From assembly GCA_001800315.1 (NCBI GenBank), contig MGVE01000008.1:1-64000 (forward strand): DNA of 64,000 bases, given 5' to 3'. A program made the position numbers and the translations under genes. The notes beneath the pieces were generated by a model, which ran no database searches, was not told where the DNA came from, and saw only the letters and a program-made list of their open reading frames with translations. The DNA comes from Elusimicrobia bacterium RIFOXYA2_FULL_47_53. GTDB taxonomy: Bacteria; Elusimicrobiota; Endomicrobiia; Endomicrobiales; XYA2-FULL-47-53. Of this stretch, positions 45,422-53,783 are shown in pieces (position 1 is the stretch's first letter; each line of letters opens with the position of its first letter).

Positions 45422-45598
45422 AACTTTGCCGGAGCGAATGCATGAAGTGCAGACATAAACCCTGCGCGCCTTGCCGTTAAGCGATATTTTCTGCCTCTGA
45501 AGGTTGGGCTTGAAAATCCTGTTGGTTTTCCTGTGAGAGTGGCTTACAGTTTTTCCTGAAGTAGGGCCTTTTCCGCAAACTGAACACTTAAATGACAT
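45407..45598 (-). CDS. rpmB: ribosomal protein L28 (bL28), zinc-ribbon form
   Basis: The 63-residue basic protein begins [21 protein letters not shown] and has the L28 stretch [15 protein letters not shown]. Cys5, Cys8, Cys50 and Cys53 make two CxxC pairs, so it is the zinc-binding (C+) form. It is the only recognised minus-strand gene in the window. A GGAGG ribosome site (45604-45608 on this strand) and a promoter (45642-45670) precede it. Confidence 0.95.
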   Translation of the reverse strand: MSFKCSVCGKGPTSGKTVSHSHRKTNRIFKPNLQRQKISLNGKARRVYVCTSCIRSGKVKKAA

Positions 45599-45641
45599 TT
45601 TTTCCTCCGGAAACTATTTTTTAATTTCGTATTGAAACGGC

Positions 45642-45670
45642 ATGTTATCATATTTGCCGCCAAAAAGCAA
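45642..45670 (-). promoter_or_regulatory. candidate promoter of rpmB
   Basis: On the minus strand TTGCTT (45670-45665) and TAACAT (45647-45642) are 17 bases apart. The leader would be about 37 bases and includes GGAGG. Confidence 0.5.
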
Positions 45671-45687
45671 GCGGGAGATTAAGTCGT

Positions 45688-47784
45688 ATGCCTGAGCAGT
45701 CGGTACAGTACCTAAAGGGCGTCGGGCCCAGAAGAGCCGAGATGTTCTCCAAAATGGGTGTTAACACCCTGCGCGACCTGGCAAGCTTCTTCCCGCGCGG
45801 TTACGAGGACCGTCGTTCATGCGGGAAAATTATAACGCTGCAAAACAGCGAGAAAGCCATAATATGCGGTAAGGTTGAGGTCAGCGAAGCGCTTAAAGCC
45901 GGGCCTTCCCTTTCCATTTTTAAAGCCGCTATAAATGACGGAACGGGAATAGCCTACGCGCTTTTCTTCAGAAAATCCAGCCGTTACCAGAAACACGACG
46001 CCTTCGCGGGATTAAAAAAGGATTTTGAAAAGGGGAAATACATTTTCGTGTCCGGCGCCGCGGAAATCGGCCACGGGCAGAAACAGATTAGAGCCGAAGA
46101 ATACGAACCCTACGACCCGGGCGCTATGAAAAAACCGGTGCACTTTAACCGGGTAGTGCCGGTTTACCCTCTTACGGAGGGTATATCCCAGAAATGGCTC
46201 AGAGGCCTTATCAGCTCAAACATTGAGAAATTCGTTTCCGAATGGCAGGAAAGCATTCCCGAAACTATTCTTAACCGCGAAAAACTTCTCCGAGAGAAGA
46301 ACGCTCTCGCGCAGATTCACTTTCCGGACAGCCCGGAGAGCGCCGAACTCGCGAGAAAAACCCTTGCCTTTTCCGAGTTCCTTTTAATGGAGACGGCGCT
46401 GCACCTGGTCAGACAGAAAACCAGGCGGGAAAACAAAGCCGTTTCCTATGAAATCAAAAAAACCCTTTTGACCCCGTTTAAGGAAAAACTCGGCTTTGAA
46501 TTCACCTCCGCCCAGAAAAAAGTCATCAACGAAATATTTTCGGATATGCGCGGCGGACTGCCCATGAACCGCCTGCTGATGGGCGATGTAGGCTCCGGCA
46601 AAACCGTCGTAGCGCTAAGCGCGATGCTGCTCGCCGCGGAGAACGGCCTGCAAAGCGCGCTCCTGGCGCCCACCGAGATTCTGGCGGAACAGCATTTCAT
46701 GAAGTTTGAAAAGCTGCTCAAAGGCCTGGATGTCAGGCTGGCGCTTGTAACCGGAAAACTTTCTTCCGGCAGGAAAACAAAAAAGGAGACCCACGAGCTG
46801 ATCTCGGCGGGCAGGGCGGATATAGTAATAGGCACGCACGCGCTCCTTGAAAAAAGCGTCCAGTTTAAAAAACTTTCCCTGGTTGTCGTTGACGAGCAGC
46901 ACCGGTTCGGCGTAATGCAGAGAGCCGGGCTCACTCAAAAAGCCGAGAAGCCCGATGTGCTTGTAATGACCGCGACGCCTATCCCGAGGTCACTTGCTTT
47001 AACGCTCTACGGCGATCTGGATGTCTCCACCATAGACAGCCTGCCCCCCGGCAGAATCCCGGTATCTACGCTCCATCTTTCCAGGGATAAGGCCTATTCG
47101 CTGATAAAACAGGAAGTCAGAAACGGAAGGCAGGCCTACATTGTCTATCCGCTTGTGGAAGAGTCGGATAAAATTGAGCTTAAGGCCGCGGTAAAAGAAG
47201 CTAATGAGCTGTCATCAAGCGAATTTAAAAATTACCGGGTGGGCCTTTTGCACGGGCAGATGAGCTCGGCCGAAAAAGAAAAGGTAATGTCGCTTTTCTG
47301 CGACAGGAAAATAGACATACTTATTTCCACGACCGTCATTGAAGTCGGCATAGATGTCGCCAACGCCACGGTAATGGTTATTGAGCACGCCGAACGCTTC
47401 GGCCTGGCGACGCTTCACCAGCTCAGGGGAAGAATTGGGCGCGGCCGCGAAAAATCCTACTGCGTGCTTTTGGCAAATCTTAAAACCGAGCAGGCCAGGA
47501 AAAGAATAGAAATAATGCTTTCCACAAACGACGGTTTTAAAGTAGCCCAGGAGGATCTGCGGCTCCGCGGGCCCGGAGAGTTTTTCGGCACCGTACAGCA
47601 CGGCCTGCCCCTTTTCAAGGCAGGAGATATCATAAGAGATACCGCGCTCATTGAATCCGCGAGAAGACACGCCAGGGAGATTCTTCATAATGACAGCGGG
47701 CTTGCCCTGCCGGAAAATTCAATGCTGAAAAAAGGGCTTGAGCTGGCCTACAAAGGCAGGATGTCTCTTTCAAAAATAGGTTGA
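45688..47784 (+). CDS. recG: RecG, ATP-dependent DNA helicase
   Basis: RecG remodels stalled replication forks and branched DNA. The 698-residue protein has an N-terminal wedge/OB domain (about 1-190; VGPRRAEMFSKMGV) and two helicase lobes. Lobe motifs are I (MGDVGSGKTVVA), II (DEQHRFGV), III (TATPIPRSLALT) and VI (QLRGRIGRG), followed by the C-terminal LRLRGPGEFFGTVQHGLP stretch. GGGAGA is the ribosome site. The last bases carry the -35 box of the coaD promoter. Confidence 0.96.
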   Translation: MPEQSVQYLKGVGPRRAEMFSKMGVNTLRDLASFFPRGYEDRRSCGKIITLQNSEKAIICGKVEVSEALKAGPSLSIFKAAINDGTGIAYALFFRKSSRYQKHDAFAGLKKDFEKGKYIFVSGAAEIGHGQKQIRAEEYEPYDPGAMKKPVHFNRVVPVYPLTEGISQKWLRGLISSNIEKFVSEWQESIPETILNREKLLREKNALAQIHFPDSPESAELARKTLAFSEFLLMETALHLVRQKTRRENKAVSYEIKKTLLTPFKEKLGFEFTSAQKKVINEIFSDMRGGLPMNRLLMGDVGSGKTVVALSAMLLAAENGLQSALLAPTEILAEQHFMKFEKLLKGLDVRLALVTGKLSSGRKTKKETHELISAGRADIVIGTHALLEKSVQFKKLSLVVVDEQHRFGVMQRAGLTQKAEKPDVLVMTATPIPRSLALTLYGDLDVSTIDSLPPGRIPVSTLHLSRDKAYSLIKQEVRNGRQAYIVYPLVEESDKIELKAAVKEANELSSSEFKNYRVGLLHGQMSSAEKEKVMSLFCDRKIDILISTTVIEVGIDVANATVMVIEHAERFGLATLHQLRGRIGRGREKSYCVLLANLKTEQARKRIEIMLSTNDGFKVAQEDLRLRGPGEFFGTVQHGLPLFKAGDIIRDTALIESARRHAREILHNDSGLALPENSMLKKGLELAYKGRMSLSKIG

Positions 47785-47809
47785 CAAATAGGGCATAATT
47801 TAATATAAA
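47781..47809 (+). promoter_or_regulatory. promoter of coaD giving a leaderless mRNA
   Basis: TTGACA (47781-47786), 17 bases and TATAAA (47804-47809). The predicted start point is 47816-47817, at the coaD ATG (47817). The -35 box overlaps the recG stop codon. Confidence 0.65.
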
Positions 47810-47816
47810 ATAGGCA

Positions 47817-48299
47817 ATGAAACAACCGATCGCGGTATATCCCGGCAGCTTTGACCCGCCCACAAACGGACATCTTGACATTATTACCAGGGCATCCCTT
47901 ATTTTCTCAAAAGTAATAGTCGCTGTAACCGACAATTCCAACAAAAACCCTTCCTTTGACATTAAAACCCGCTATAAAATGCTCGCTGACGCCGCGAAAA
48001 ATATTCCCGGAGTGGAGGTGGAGATATTTTCCGGCCTGCTTGTGGACTATGTAGGGGGGAAAAAAGCTTCCGTTATTATAAGAGGGCTCAGGGTCGTGTC
48101 CGATTTTGAATACGAGTTCCAGATGGCCCTGATGAACAGAAGGCTGAACAAAAAAATTGAAACCGTTTTTCTCATGCCGGACGAATCCTACACATACCTC
48201 TCGTCAAGCATAGTAAAACAGGTTTCACGGCTCGGAGGAAACACGAAGGGGCTCGTGCCGAAGTCGGTGGAAAAGTACCTGAAAGAAAAAACCCTTTAG
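47817..48299 (+). CDS. coaD: CoaD, phosphopantetheine adenylyltransferase
   Basis: CoaD makes dephospho-CoA from 4'-phosphopantetheine and ATP. The 160-residue nucleotidyltransferase has the N-terminal YPGSFDPPTNGHLDII (the TxGH motif), the central SVIIRGLRVVSDFEYEFQMA and the ISSSxVK-type SSSIVKQVSRLGG. There is no Shine-Dalgarno; the strong promoter places the mRNA start at or within a base of the ATG. Confidence 0.96.
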   Translation: MKQPIAVYPGSFDPPTNGHLDIITRASLIFSKVIVAVTDNSNKNPSFDIKTRYKMLADAAKNIPGVEVEIFSGLLVDYVGGKKASVIIRGLRVVSDFEYEFQMALMNRRLNKKIETVFLMPDESYTYLSSSIVKQVSRLGGNTKGLVPKSVEKYLKEKTL

Positions 48300-48336
48300 G
48301 GCGCGGCCCGCTGGGAAATTTTTTGTGAGGTAAAAA

Positions 48337-50007
48337 GTGCAGATAGCTTCTTTGAAAAAACGCCTCGGCGATATTCTTGTTGATGTCGGCATAATCTCGG
48401 CCGACCAGCTAAAGGCAGCGCTGGAGATTCAAAAGAGAACGGGTGAAAAACTCGGCACCATCCTCTCGCAGACCGGAACTCTCAACGAAGAGGTGATGCT
48501 TGCTTTCCTCGGCAAACAATGCGGGGTTTCCTATGTATCTCTTTCGGAGTACGGCGATATCCCCCAGAATGTAGTTCATTCCATACCCGAAAGCCTCATC
48601 CGCCACCAGACGCTTATCCCCATCGCGAAAGACGAAAAAGGATTAAAAATAGCGATGGCCGACCCCTTCAATGTTTTTGCCGTTGACGATATCAAGCTCA
48701 TGACCGGCTATGATGTGCAGATAGTGATCGCCTCTGAAGCCGAAATAAAGTCCGCCATAGAAAAACATTTTTCAAGGCAGGGTTTTTCCGATTACCGCAA
48801 AACCAACGGGCATAAGCCGTCGCTCAGGGCTGTTTTCTCGGGGAAAGAGGGCGGACTGCTCACCTCAATTATAGAAAACGCGGTTTCCGAAAATGTTTCT
48901 GACATCCACTTTGAGCCCGGCGCCGAAGCGGTCGGGATAAGGTTCTGCATTGACGGATTCCTCTACGAAAGGGCTCCTGTTCAGAAAGATACCTATCAGG
49001 CGATATGCCGCCAGATAGAAAAGGCCGCCAACGCCCCGCAATTCAACGGCAAGCCGAAGACCTGCAGCATAAGCATGGGCACCGAAAAAAATCCGGTTGA
49101 ACTGACCTTCTCGTGCATACCATCCGTTTTCGGCGAGAGGATCGTTTTGAGCCGGCCGCTTACCCCGGAACCTCATACTCCGCTTGAAAAGCTCGGCTTT
49201 GAGCCTGAGGGGCTGGCCATTTACAGAAAACAAATTGAAATGCCCAACGGCCTTGTGCTTATTACGGGCCCTATGGGTTCCGGCAAAACCGCGACCATAG
49301 ATTCAACTATTTCAACACTTAACTTTCCTGACAGAAATATTTTCGTCATTGAAGAACACACCTCAAACCCCATTCCGGGCGTAACACATATAAATACCGA
49401 CCATTCAGGCGGTTTCGGGTTTGTTCAGGCCATAGAAGCGTCGCTTCATCACAATCCAAACATTCTCATGATTGAAGAACTCCGCGACCAGCAGACAGCC
49501 AACCTTGCCATTTACACCGCCATGACAGGACATTCCGTATTCTCAACCCTCACTTCCAATGATACCGCTGAAGCTATCGTGCACCTGAACAACATGGGAG
49601 TGGAGCCGTTTTTGACTTCATCAACGCTTTCAATGGTTGTAGCACAGAGGCTGATGCGCGTCATCTGCCCGTCCTGCAGGCAGGAATACGAAGTCCCGGC
49701 TGAGAACTTCAAAGGCCTCGGCGTCAACCTCCCGCAGGGAAAAGAAAAAATTAAACTTTCAAGGGGCGGAGGCTGCGCGAAATGCTCCATGACCGGATAC
49801 AGGGGAAGAATAGCTATTTTTGAAATTCTTGAGATCAACGAAGAGCTCAGCTCCCTTATTCTCAACAAGGCTCCGGAGGATGTTATAAGAAACGCTTTTA
49901 TCGCCGGCGGCGGTTTCTCGCTCAGGGAAGCGGCCTGGCACAAAGTTCTGGGCGGAGTCTCAACCGTTGAAGAGATGCTCAGGCTTACAAAAGTATCCAG
50001 GCATTAA
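48337..50007 (+). CDS. PilB/GspE-like assembly ATPase with divergent catalytic boxes
   Basis: The 556-residue protein starts with GTG after GTGAGG. It has an N-terminal MshEN domain (about 1-145) and a secretion ATPase domain with Walker A GPMGSGKT (Lys317), ending in a tetracysteine zinc segment (CPSC...CAKC, about 448-485). By position it is the pilus extension motor. Key boxes differ from the family. The Asp box normally EDP reads Glu339-Glu340-His341, the Walker B GEIRD reads Glu380-Glu-Leu-Arg-Asp, and the His-box LHTN reads Leu-Thr406-Ser-Asn. The next gene, pilT, keeps all canonical motifs. Either the motor is an unusual subtype or it has reduced catalysis. Confidence 0.85.
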   Translation: MQIASLKKRLGDILVDVGIISADQLKAALEIQKRTGEKLGTILSQTGTLNEEVMLAFLGKQCGVSYVSLSEYGDIPQNVVHSIPESLIRHQTLIPIAKDEKGLKIAMADPFNVFAVDDIKLMTGYDVQIVIASEAEIKSAIEKHFSRQGFSDYRKTNGHKPSLRAVFSGKEGGLLTSIIENAVSENVSDIHFEPGAEAVGIRFCIDGFLYERAPVQKDTYQAICRQIEKAANAPQFNGKPKTCSISMGTEKNPVELTFSCIPSVFGERIVLSRPLTPEPHTPLEKLGFEPEGLAIYRKQIEMPNGLVLITGPMGSGKTATIDSTISTLNFPDRNIFVIEEHTSNPIPGVTHINTDHSGGFGFVQAIEASLHHNPNILMIEELRDQQTANLAIYTAMTGHSVFSTLTSNDTAEAIVHLNNMGVEPFLTSSTLSMVVAQRLMRVICPSCRQEYEVPAENFKGLGVNLPQGKEKIKLSRGGGCAKCSMTGYRGRIAIFEILEINEELSSLILNKAPEDVIRNAFIAGGGFSLREAAWHKVLGGVSTVEEMLRLTKVSRH

Positions 50008-50029
50008 TTTTTTCAACAGGAGCGCATAA

Positions 50030-51097
50030 ATGCTTAACATGCAGGATTTACTAACCCAATTAATGGAGAAAAAAGCCAGCGATCTTCATATTACGGCGGG
50101 CCTGGCGCCGATGCTCAGAATTGACGGCGAAGTTATGGAAACTCACAACGAAAAACTTACGCCAGACATTTGCCAGCGCCTGGTTTATTCGTTGCTTACC
50201 GACGCGCAAAAAGAAAAATTTGAATCCACCAACGAGCTGGACCTCTCTTTCGGAATCAAGGGCATCGGCAGGGTCAGGATGAATGTTTTCAGGCAGAGAG
50301 GGTCAGTCGCCGCGGCCCTGCGTTCTATTCCGCAGAAGATAATGACTTTTGAGGAGCTTAACCTCCCGCCCGTTGTTGACGATATCATGAAAATAAATAA
50401 AGGGCTTATTCTTGTGACTGGCCCAACCGGGTCGGGAAAATCAACGACCCTGGCCTCAATGATTGACTATCTGAACATGAACCGGAGCGGGCATATAATC
50501 ACCATTGAAGATCCGATAGAATATGTGCACCTTCATAAAAAATCAATCGTCAACCAGAGAGAAGTCTCCTCGGACACTACTTCTTTCCCGTCGGCTTTAA
50601 AATATGTTCTGCGCCAGGATCCGGATATTATACTTATCGGCGAAATGAGAGACCTTGAAACCATATCGGCCGCCCTGACGATTGCCGAAACGGGGCACCT
50701 TGTTTTCGCCACATTGCACACCACTGACGCCGCCTCAACCGTGAACAGGATAATTGATGTATTTCCGCCGCACCAGCAGCCCCAAATCCGCTCTCAGCTT
50801 TCTTTTGTGCTTCAGGCTATTTTCGCGCAACAGCTGCTGCTTCACTCATCCGGCTCGGGCCGCGTGCTCTCCTCGGAAGTCATGATAGTCACGCCGGCCA
50901 TAAGAAACCTCATTAGAGAGATGAAAATTGAACAGATATATCTTTCCATGCAGACCGGGGGCAAGTTCGGCATGCAGACGATGAATCAATCCCTGTTTGA
51001 CTTATATACAAAGAGGAAAATAACATATCAGACCGCGCTTAACGCGTCAACGGATCTTGAAGATTTAAAGAGAATCCTTTCTAAAGCAACTGTGTAA
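50030..51097 (+). CDS. pilT: PilT, pilus retraction ATPase
   Basis: PilT powers pilus retraction and twitching. The 355-residue protein has the N-terminal ASDLHITAG motif, Walker A GPTGSGKST, Asp box ITIEDPIEYVH, Walker B DPDIILIGEMRDLET and His box FATLHTTDAA, all canonical. AGGAG precedes the ATG. It lies 22 bases after the PilB-like gene and 14 before pilC. Confidence 0.96.
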   Translation: MLNMQDLLTQLMEKKASDLHITAGLAPMLRIDGEVMETHNEKLTPDICQRLVYSLLTDAQKEKFESTNELDLSFGIKGIGRVRMNVFRQRGSVAAALRSIPQKIMTFEELNLPPVVDDIMKINKGLILVTGPTGSGKSTTLASMIDYLNMNRSGHIITIEDPIEYVHLHKKSIVNQREVSSDTTSFPSALKYVLRQDPDIILIGEMRDLETISAALTIAETGHLVFATLHTTDAASTVNRIIDVFPPHQQPQIRSQLSFVLQAIFAQQLLLHSSGSGRVLSSEVMIVTPAIRNLIREMKIEQIYLSMQTGGKFGMQTMNQSLFDLYTKRKITYQTALNASTDLEDLKRILSKATV

Positions 51098-51111
51098 CGG
51101 AGGTTTAATAG

Positions 51112-52335
51112 ATGCCACAATTCAGCTACAAAGCCAAGCTTCCAAACGGCGGAGTGACTTCCGCGGTAATTGAAGCGCCGGATGCGCGGTCGGCTTCGGA
51201 GAAACTCAGGGCACAGAAACTAAATGTCCTTGAAATCAAAGAAGTGATTGTCAATCCTATCGTTGCATTGCTTAAAAAAATTAACCCTTTAAAACCCAGC
51301 GTCGGGTCTAAGGAGCTGGTTTTATTTTCTCGCCAGCTTTCAACCCTTGTTTCCGCGGGCGTACCCATTGTCCAGGGGCTCACGCTTCTGGTGGATCAGG
51401 CCGAAACACCGCTTTTTAAAAAAGTTTTATCCCAGCTCAGGCAGGACATTGAGCAGGGTATATCCATCGCCGAATCCATGGGAAAACACCCCGAGGCCTT
51501 TTCAACTCTCTATGTGTCAATGATAAAAGCCGGCGAACTCGGCGGTATTCTTGACGCCATCCTGGAACGGTTATCCACCTACCTTGAAAACGCCGAAGAG
51601 TTAAAGGGAAAAGTTAAGGGTGCCATGGTTTACCCGGCGGTCATCAGTACCGTCGCTGGCGCTGTAACGCTTTTCCTTCTAATATTTGTTATACCTACTT
51701 TTCAGGGCATATTCGCGAGTTTCGGAGCCGAACTGCCTCTCCCGACAAAGGTTCTTATAGGCCTGTCAACTTTTTTGAGGGACTATTTTCTCCTGGTTCT
51801 GGCTACTCCGGTGGCCTTATTTGTCGGTTTTAAACAGTTCAGAAAATCAGAAAAGGGCCTGCTTTTGACCGATACCTATGCCCTCAAGCTTCCTTTGTTC
51901 GGCCTCCTGATAAGAAAAGTTTCCGTAGCCAAGTTTTCAAGGACGCTCGGAACCCTCATCAAATCCGGCGTGCCGATACTTCAGGCGCTTGAAACTGTTT
52001 CTAAAACAGCCGGCAACAAGGTTGTTGAAAACGCCATTGCCACGGCAATGGTATCCATTAAAGAGGGGGAAAGAATGACCCCTCCGCTTCAAAAAACCGG
52101 GGTCTTCCCGCCGATGGTTATTCAGATGATCGGCATAGGCGAGGAAACCGGAAACCTTGACACCATGCTTGCCAAGATTGCCGACTTTTACGACCAGGAG
52201 GTTGATGTCGCTGTAAAGGGGCTTACCAGCATGATGGAGCCTCTTATAATGGTCGGCATGGGGCTGGTAATAGGAGCGATAGTTTTAGCCATGTTTATGC
52301 CTATGTTTGAAATGAGCCAGCTGGCAAGCAAATAA
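51112..52335 (+). CDS. pilC: PilC, type IV pilus inner-membrane platform protein
   Basis: The 407-residue polytopic protein has two T2SSF domains (about 70-195 and 275-395), each with the FxRQLSTLVSAGVPI or FSRTLGTLIKSGVPI opening. Three or four hydrophobic segments are present, and the end is LAMFMPMFEMSQLA. It docks the assembly ATPases and pilin subunits. The ribosome site is CGGAGG. It is followed by a separate promoter for pilA. Confidence 0.96.
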   Translation: MPQFSYKAKLPNGGVTSAVIEAPDARSASEKLRAQKLNVLEIKEVIVNPIVALLKKINPLKPSVGSKELVLFSRQLSTLVSAGVPIVQGLTLLVDQAETPLFKKVLSQLRQDIEQGISIAESMGKHPEAFSTLYVSMIKAGELGGILDAILERLSTYLENAEELKGKVKGAMVYPAVISTVAGAVTLFLLIFVIPTFQGIFASFGAELPLPTKVLIGLSTFLRDYFLLVLATPVALFVGFKQFRKSEKGLLLTDTYALKLPLFGLLIRKVSVAKFSRTLGTLIKSGVPILQALETVSKTAGNKVVENAIATAMVSIKEGERMTPPLQKTGVFPPMVIQMIGIGEETGNLDTMLAKIADFYDQEVDVAVKGLTSMMEPLIMVGMGLVIGAIVLAMFMPMFEMSQLASK

Positions 52336-52352
52336 GCTATCACTTAAAGACC

Positions 52353-52381
52353 TTGACACAAAATGCTTAATCTGCTAACAT
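52353..52381 (+). promoter_or_regulatory. promoter of pilA
   Basis: TTGACA (52353-52358), 17 bases and TAACAT (52376-52381). The leader of about 33 bases contains the full anti-Shine-Dalgarno complement AGGAGGTGA (52407-52415), which suggests high pilin expression. Confidence 0.6.
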
Positions 52382-52420
52382 CATAATGGAGTTAAATTCA
52401 CAAAAAAGGAGGTGAGAAAT

Positions 52421-52903
52421 ATGAAAAAATCAAAAGGTTTTACTCTGATCGAGCTAATGATCGTAGTGGCTATCATCGGCATTCTTTCTGCTATCGCGAT
52501 CCCGAAATTCGCTGACCTCATTCGTAAATCCAACGAAGGAGCCACTAAGGGAAATTTAGGAGCGGTCAGAAGCGCAATCTCCATTTATTACGGAGAGCTT
52601 GAGGGCTGGTTCCCAGTCCCGACAGCCAGCGGAGCGCAGACAGCAGCCGGATCCCTCGGAGAACTTCTTGTCATGGAAAACGGCAAGTATCTCAAGGAGC
52701 TTCCTTCCTGCTACACGCCTCCGTTCCATTCAAAACTCGCGCAGGTCACCATCGCAGTTGCCAGCGGTGACGAGGCAAGCGGAGGTGGAGCTTGGGGTTA
52801 TCAGGACAACCGTGCCCCCGGCGCCGGAGAAAAACAGTGGGGAGAGCTGTGGGTCAACTGCACTCACACCGATTCCAAATCCACAACCTGGTCTTCCTAC
52901 TAA
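52421..52903 (+). CDS. pilA: type IV pilin (PilA-like)
   Basis: The start at 52421 is set by AGGAGGTGA ending 5 bases upstream; a GTG at 52412 would be inside that ribosome site. The 160-residue prepilin has a six-residue leader MKKSKG, cleavage before Phe, and the N-methylation/assembly segment FTLIELMIVVAIIGILSAIA with Glu5. The globular domain has two cysteines (SCYTPP and VNCTHT) that could form the C-terminal disulfide. It has its own promoter and is closed by an intrinsic terminator, so it is probably the major subunit. Confidence 0.94.
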   Translation: MKKSKGFTLIELMIVVAIIGILSAIAIPKFADLIRKSNEGATKGNLGAVRSAISIYYGELEGWFPVPTASGAQTAAGSLGELLVMENGKYLKELPSCYTPPFHSKLAQVTIAVASGDEASGGGAWGYQDNRAPGAGEKQWGELWVNCTHTDSKSTTWSSY

Positions 52904-52920
52904 GCTATTGTTTTATGCAT

Positions 52921-52958
52921 AAAAAAGAACCCCTCATTGAACGGGGGGTTCTTTTTTT
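52921..52958 (+). terminator. intrinsic terminator after pilA
   Basis: AAAAAAGAACCCC (52921-52933) pairs with GGGGTTCTTTTTTT (52945-52958). It lies 17 bases after the pilA stop and overlaps the pilD promoter. Confidence 0.85.
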
Positions 52959-52965
52959 GTATAAT
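52937..52965 (+). promoter_or_regulatory. promoter of pilD embedded in the pilA terminator
   Basis: TTGAAC (52937-52942) lies in the terminator loop. TATAAT (52960-52965) follows after 17 bases, right behind the T run. The start point would be about 52972, one base before the pilD ATG, so the mRNA would be leaderless. Confidence 0.55.
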
Positions 52966-52972
52966 CTGGCTG

Positions 52973-53734
52973 ATGCTTACCTATTATCTTTTTTATTTTG
53001 TTATCGGCCTGATATTCGGCAGTTTCGCTAATGTCTGCATATACAGAATTCCCAATGACAAATCGGTGATAAGGCCTCCCTCCAGCTGCCCCTCCTGCGG
53101 AGAAAGAATTAAGTGGTTTGACAACATTCCTCTACTGAGTTTTATCCTATTGAAGGGGAAATGCCGCGGCTGCCGGGCACAGATTTCGCTGAGATACCCT
53201 TTAGTTGAGCTTCTCTGCGGAATAATTTTTCTGCTGCTCGCCTACAGGTTCGCGTTTGAGCCGGTGCTTTTCGTTTACATGCTTTTTGCTCTTGTTCTGG
53301 TAATAATTTCTTTTATTGACTACGACTATAAAGTTATACCCGACTTTCTTTCGGCCATCCTTCTGCTCTCGGCGCTGTCCTTCAGCGTGTTTAATTATCA
53401 GCTCGGCTTTGACTTTAAATCAAGAGCCCTGAATTCCCTGATAGGCGCCATAACCGCGAGCGGCTCGCTTTATCTGCTGGGCTATGCCGGCACAAAAATA
53501 TTCAAAAAAGAGGCGATGGGAGATGGGGATGTGAAACTTATGGCAGGCGTGGGCGCCCTGCTCGGATGGCAAAAGTCGCTTCAGACGCTTCTTCTGGCTT
53601 CCGTGATCGGCGCAGCCTTCGGTATATATTTAATATCAAGCGGCAAAATCAACAAGAAAGACTATCTGCCGTTCGGCCCTTTCCTTTCGTTGGCAGCATT
53701 TATCAACTTCTTTCTGCCCGAATTCTGGATATAA
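52973..53734 (+). CDS. pilD: PilD, prepilin peptidase / N-methyltransferase
   Basis: The ATG at 52973 is preferred; an in-frame ATG at 52937 lies within the pilA terminator loop. The 253-residue membrane protein has about seven helices. An N-terminal zinc-type pair of CxxC motifs (CPSCGERIKWFDN and CRGCRAQIS) is linked to N-methylation. The two catalytic aspartates lie in FIDYDYKVIPD and GDGDVKLMAG. It cleaves and methylates PilA and the minor pilins. Confidence 0.94.
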   Translation: MLTYYLFYFVIGLIFGSFANVCIYRIPNDKSVIRPPSSCPSCGERIKWFDNIPLLSFILLKGKCRGCRAQISLRYPLVELLCGIIFLLLAYRFAFEPVLFVYMLFALVLVIISFIDYDYKVIPDFLSAILLLSALSFSVFNYQLGFDFKSRALNSLIGAITASGSLYLLGYAGTKIFKKEAMGDGDVKLMAGVGALLGWQKSLQTLLLASVIGAAFGIYLISSGKINKKDYLPFGPFLSLAAFINFFLPEFWI

Positions 53735-53744
53735 AAAATATCCC

Positions 53745-53773
53745 TTGACAAATTTGTAAAAAAGTGTTATAAA
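53745..53773 (+). promoter_or_regulatory. promoter of the pilMNOPQ operon, near-leaderless
   Basis: TTGACA (53745-53750), 17 bases and TATAAA (53768-53773). Transcription would begin about 53780, three to four bases before the pilM ATG (53784). Confidence 0.65.
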
Positions 53774-53783
53774 ATTAATCAAA

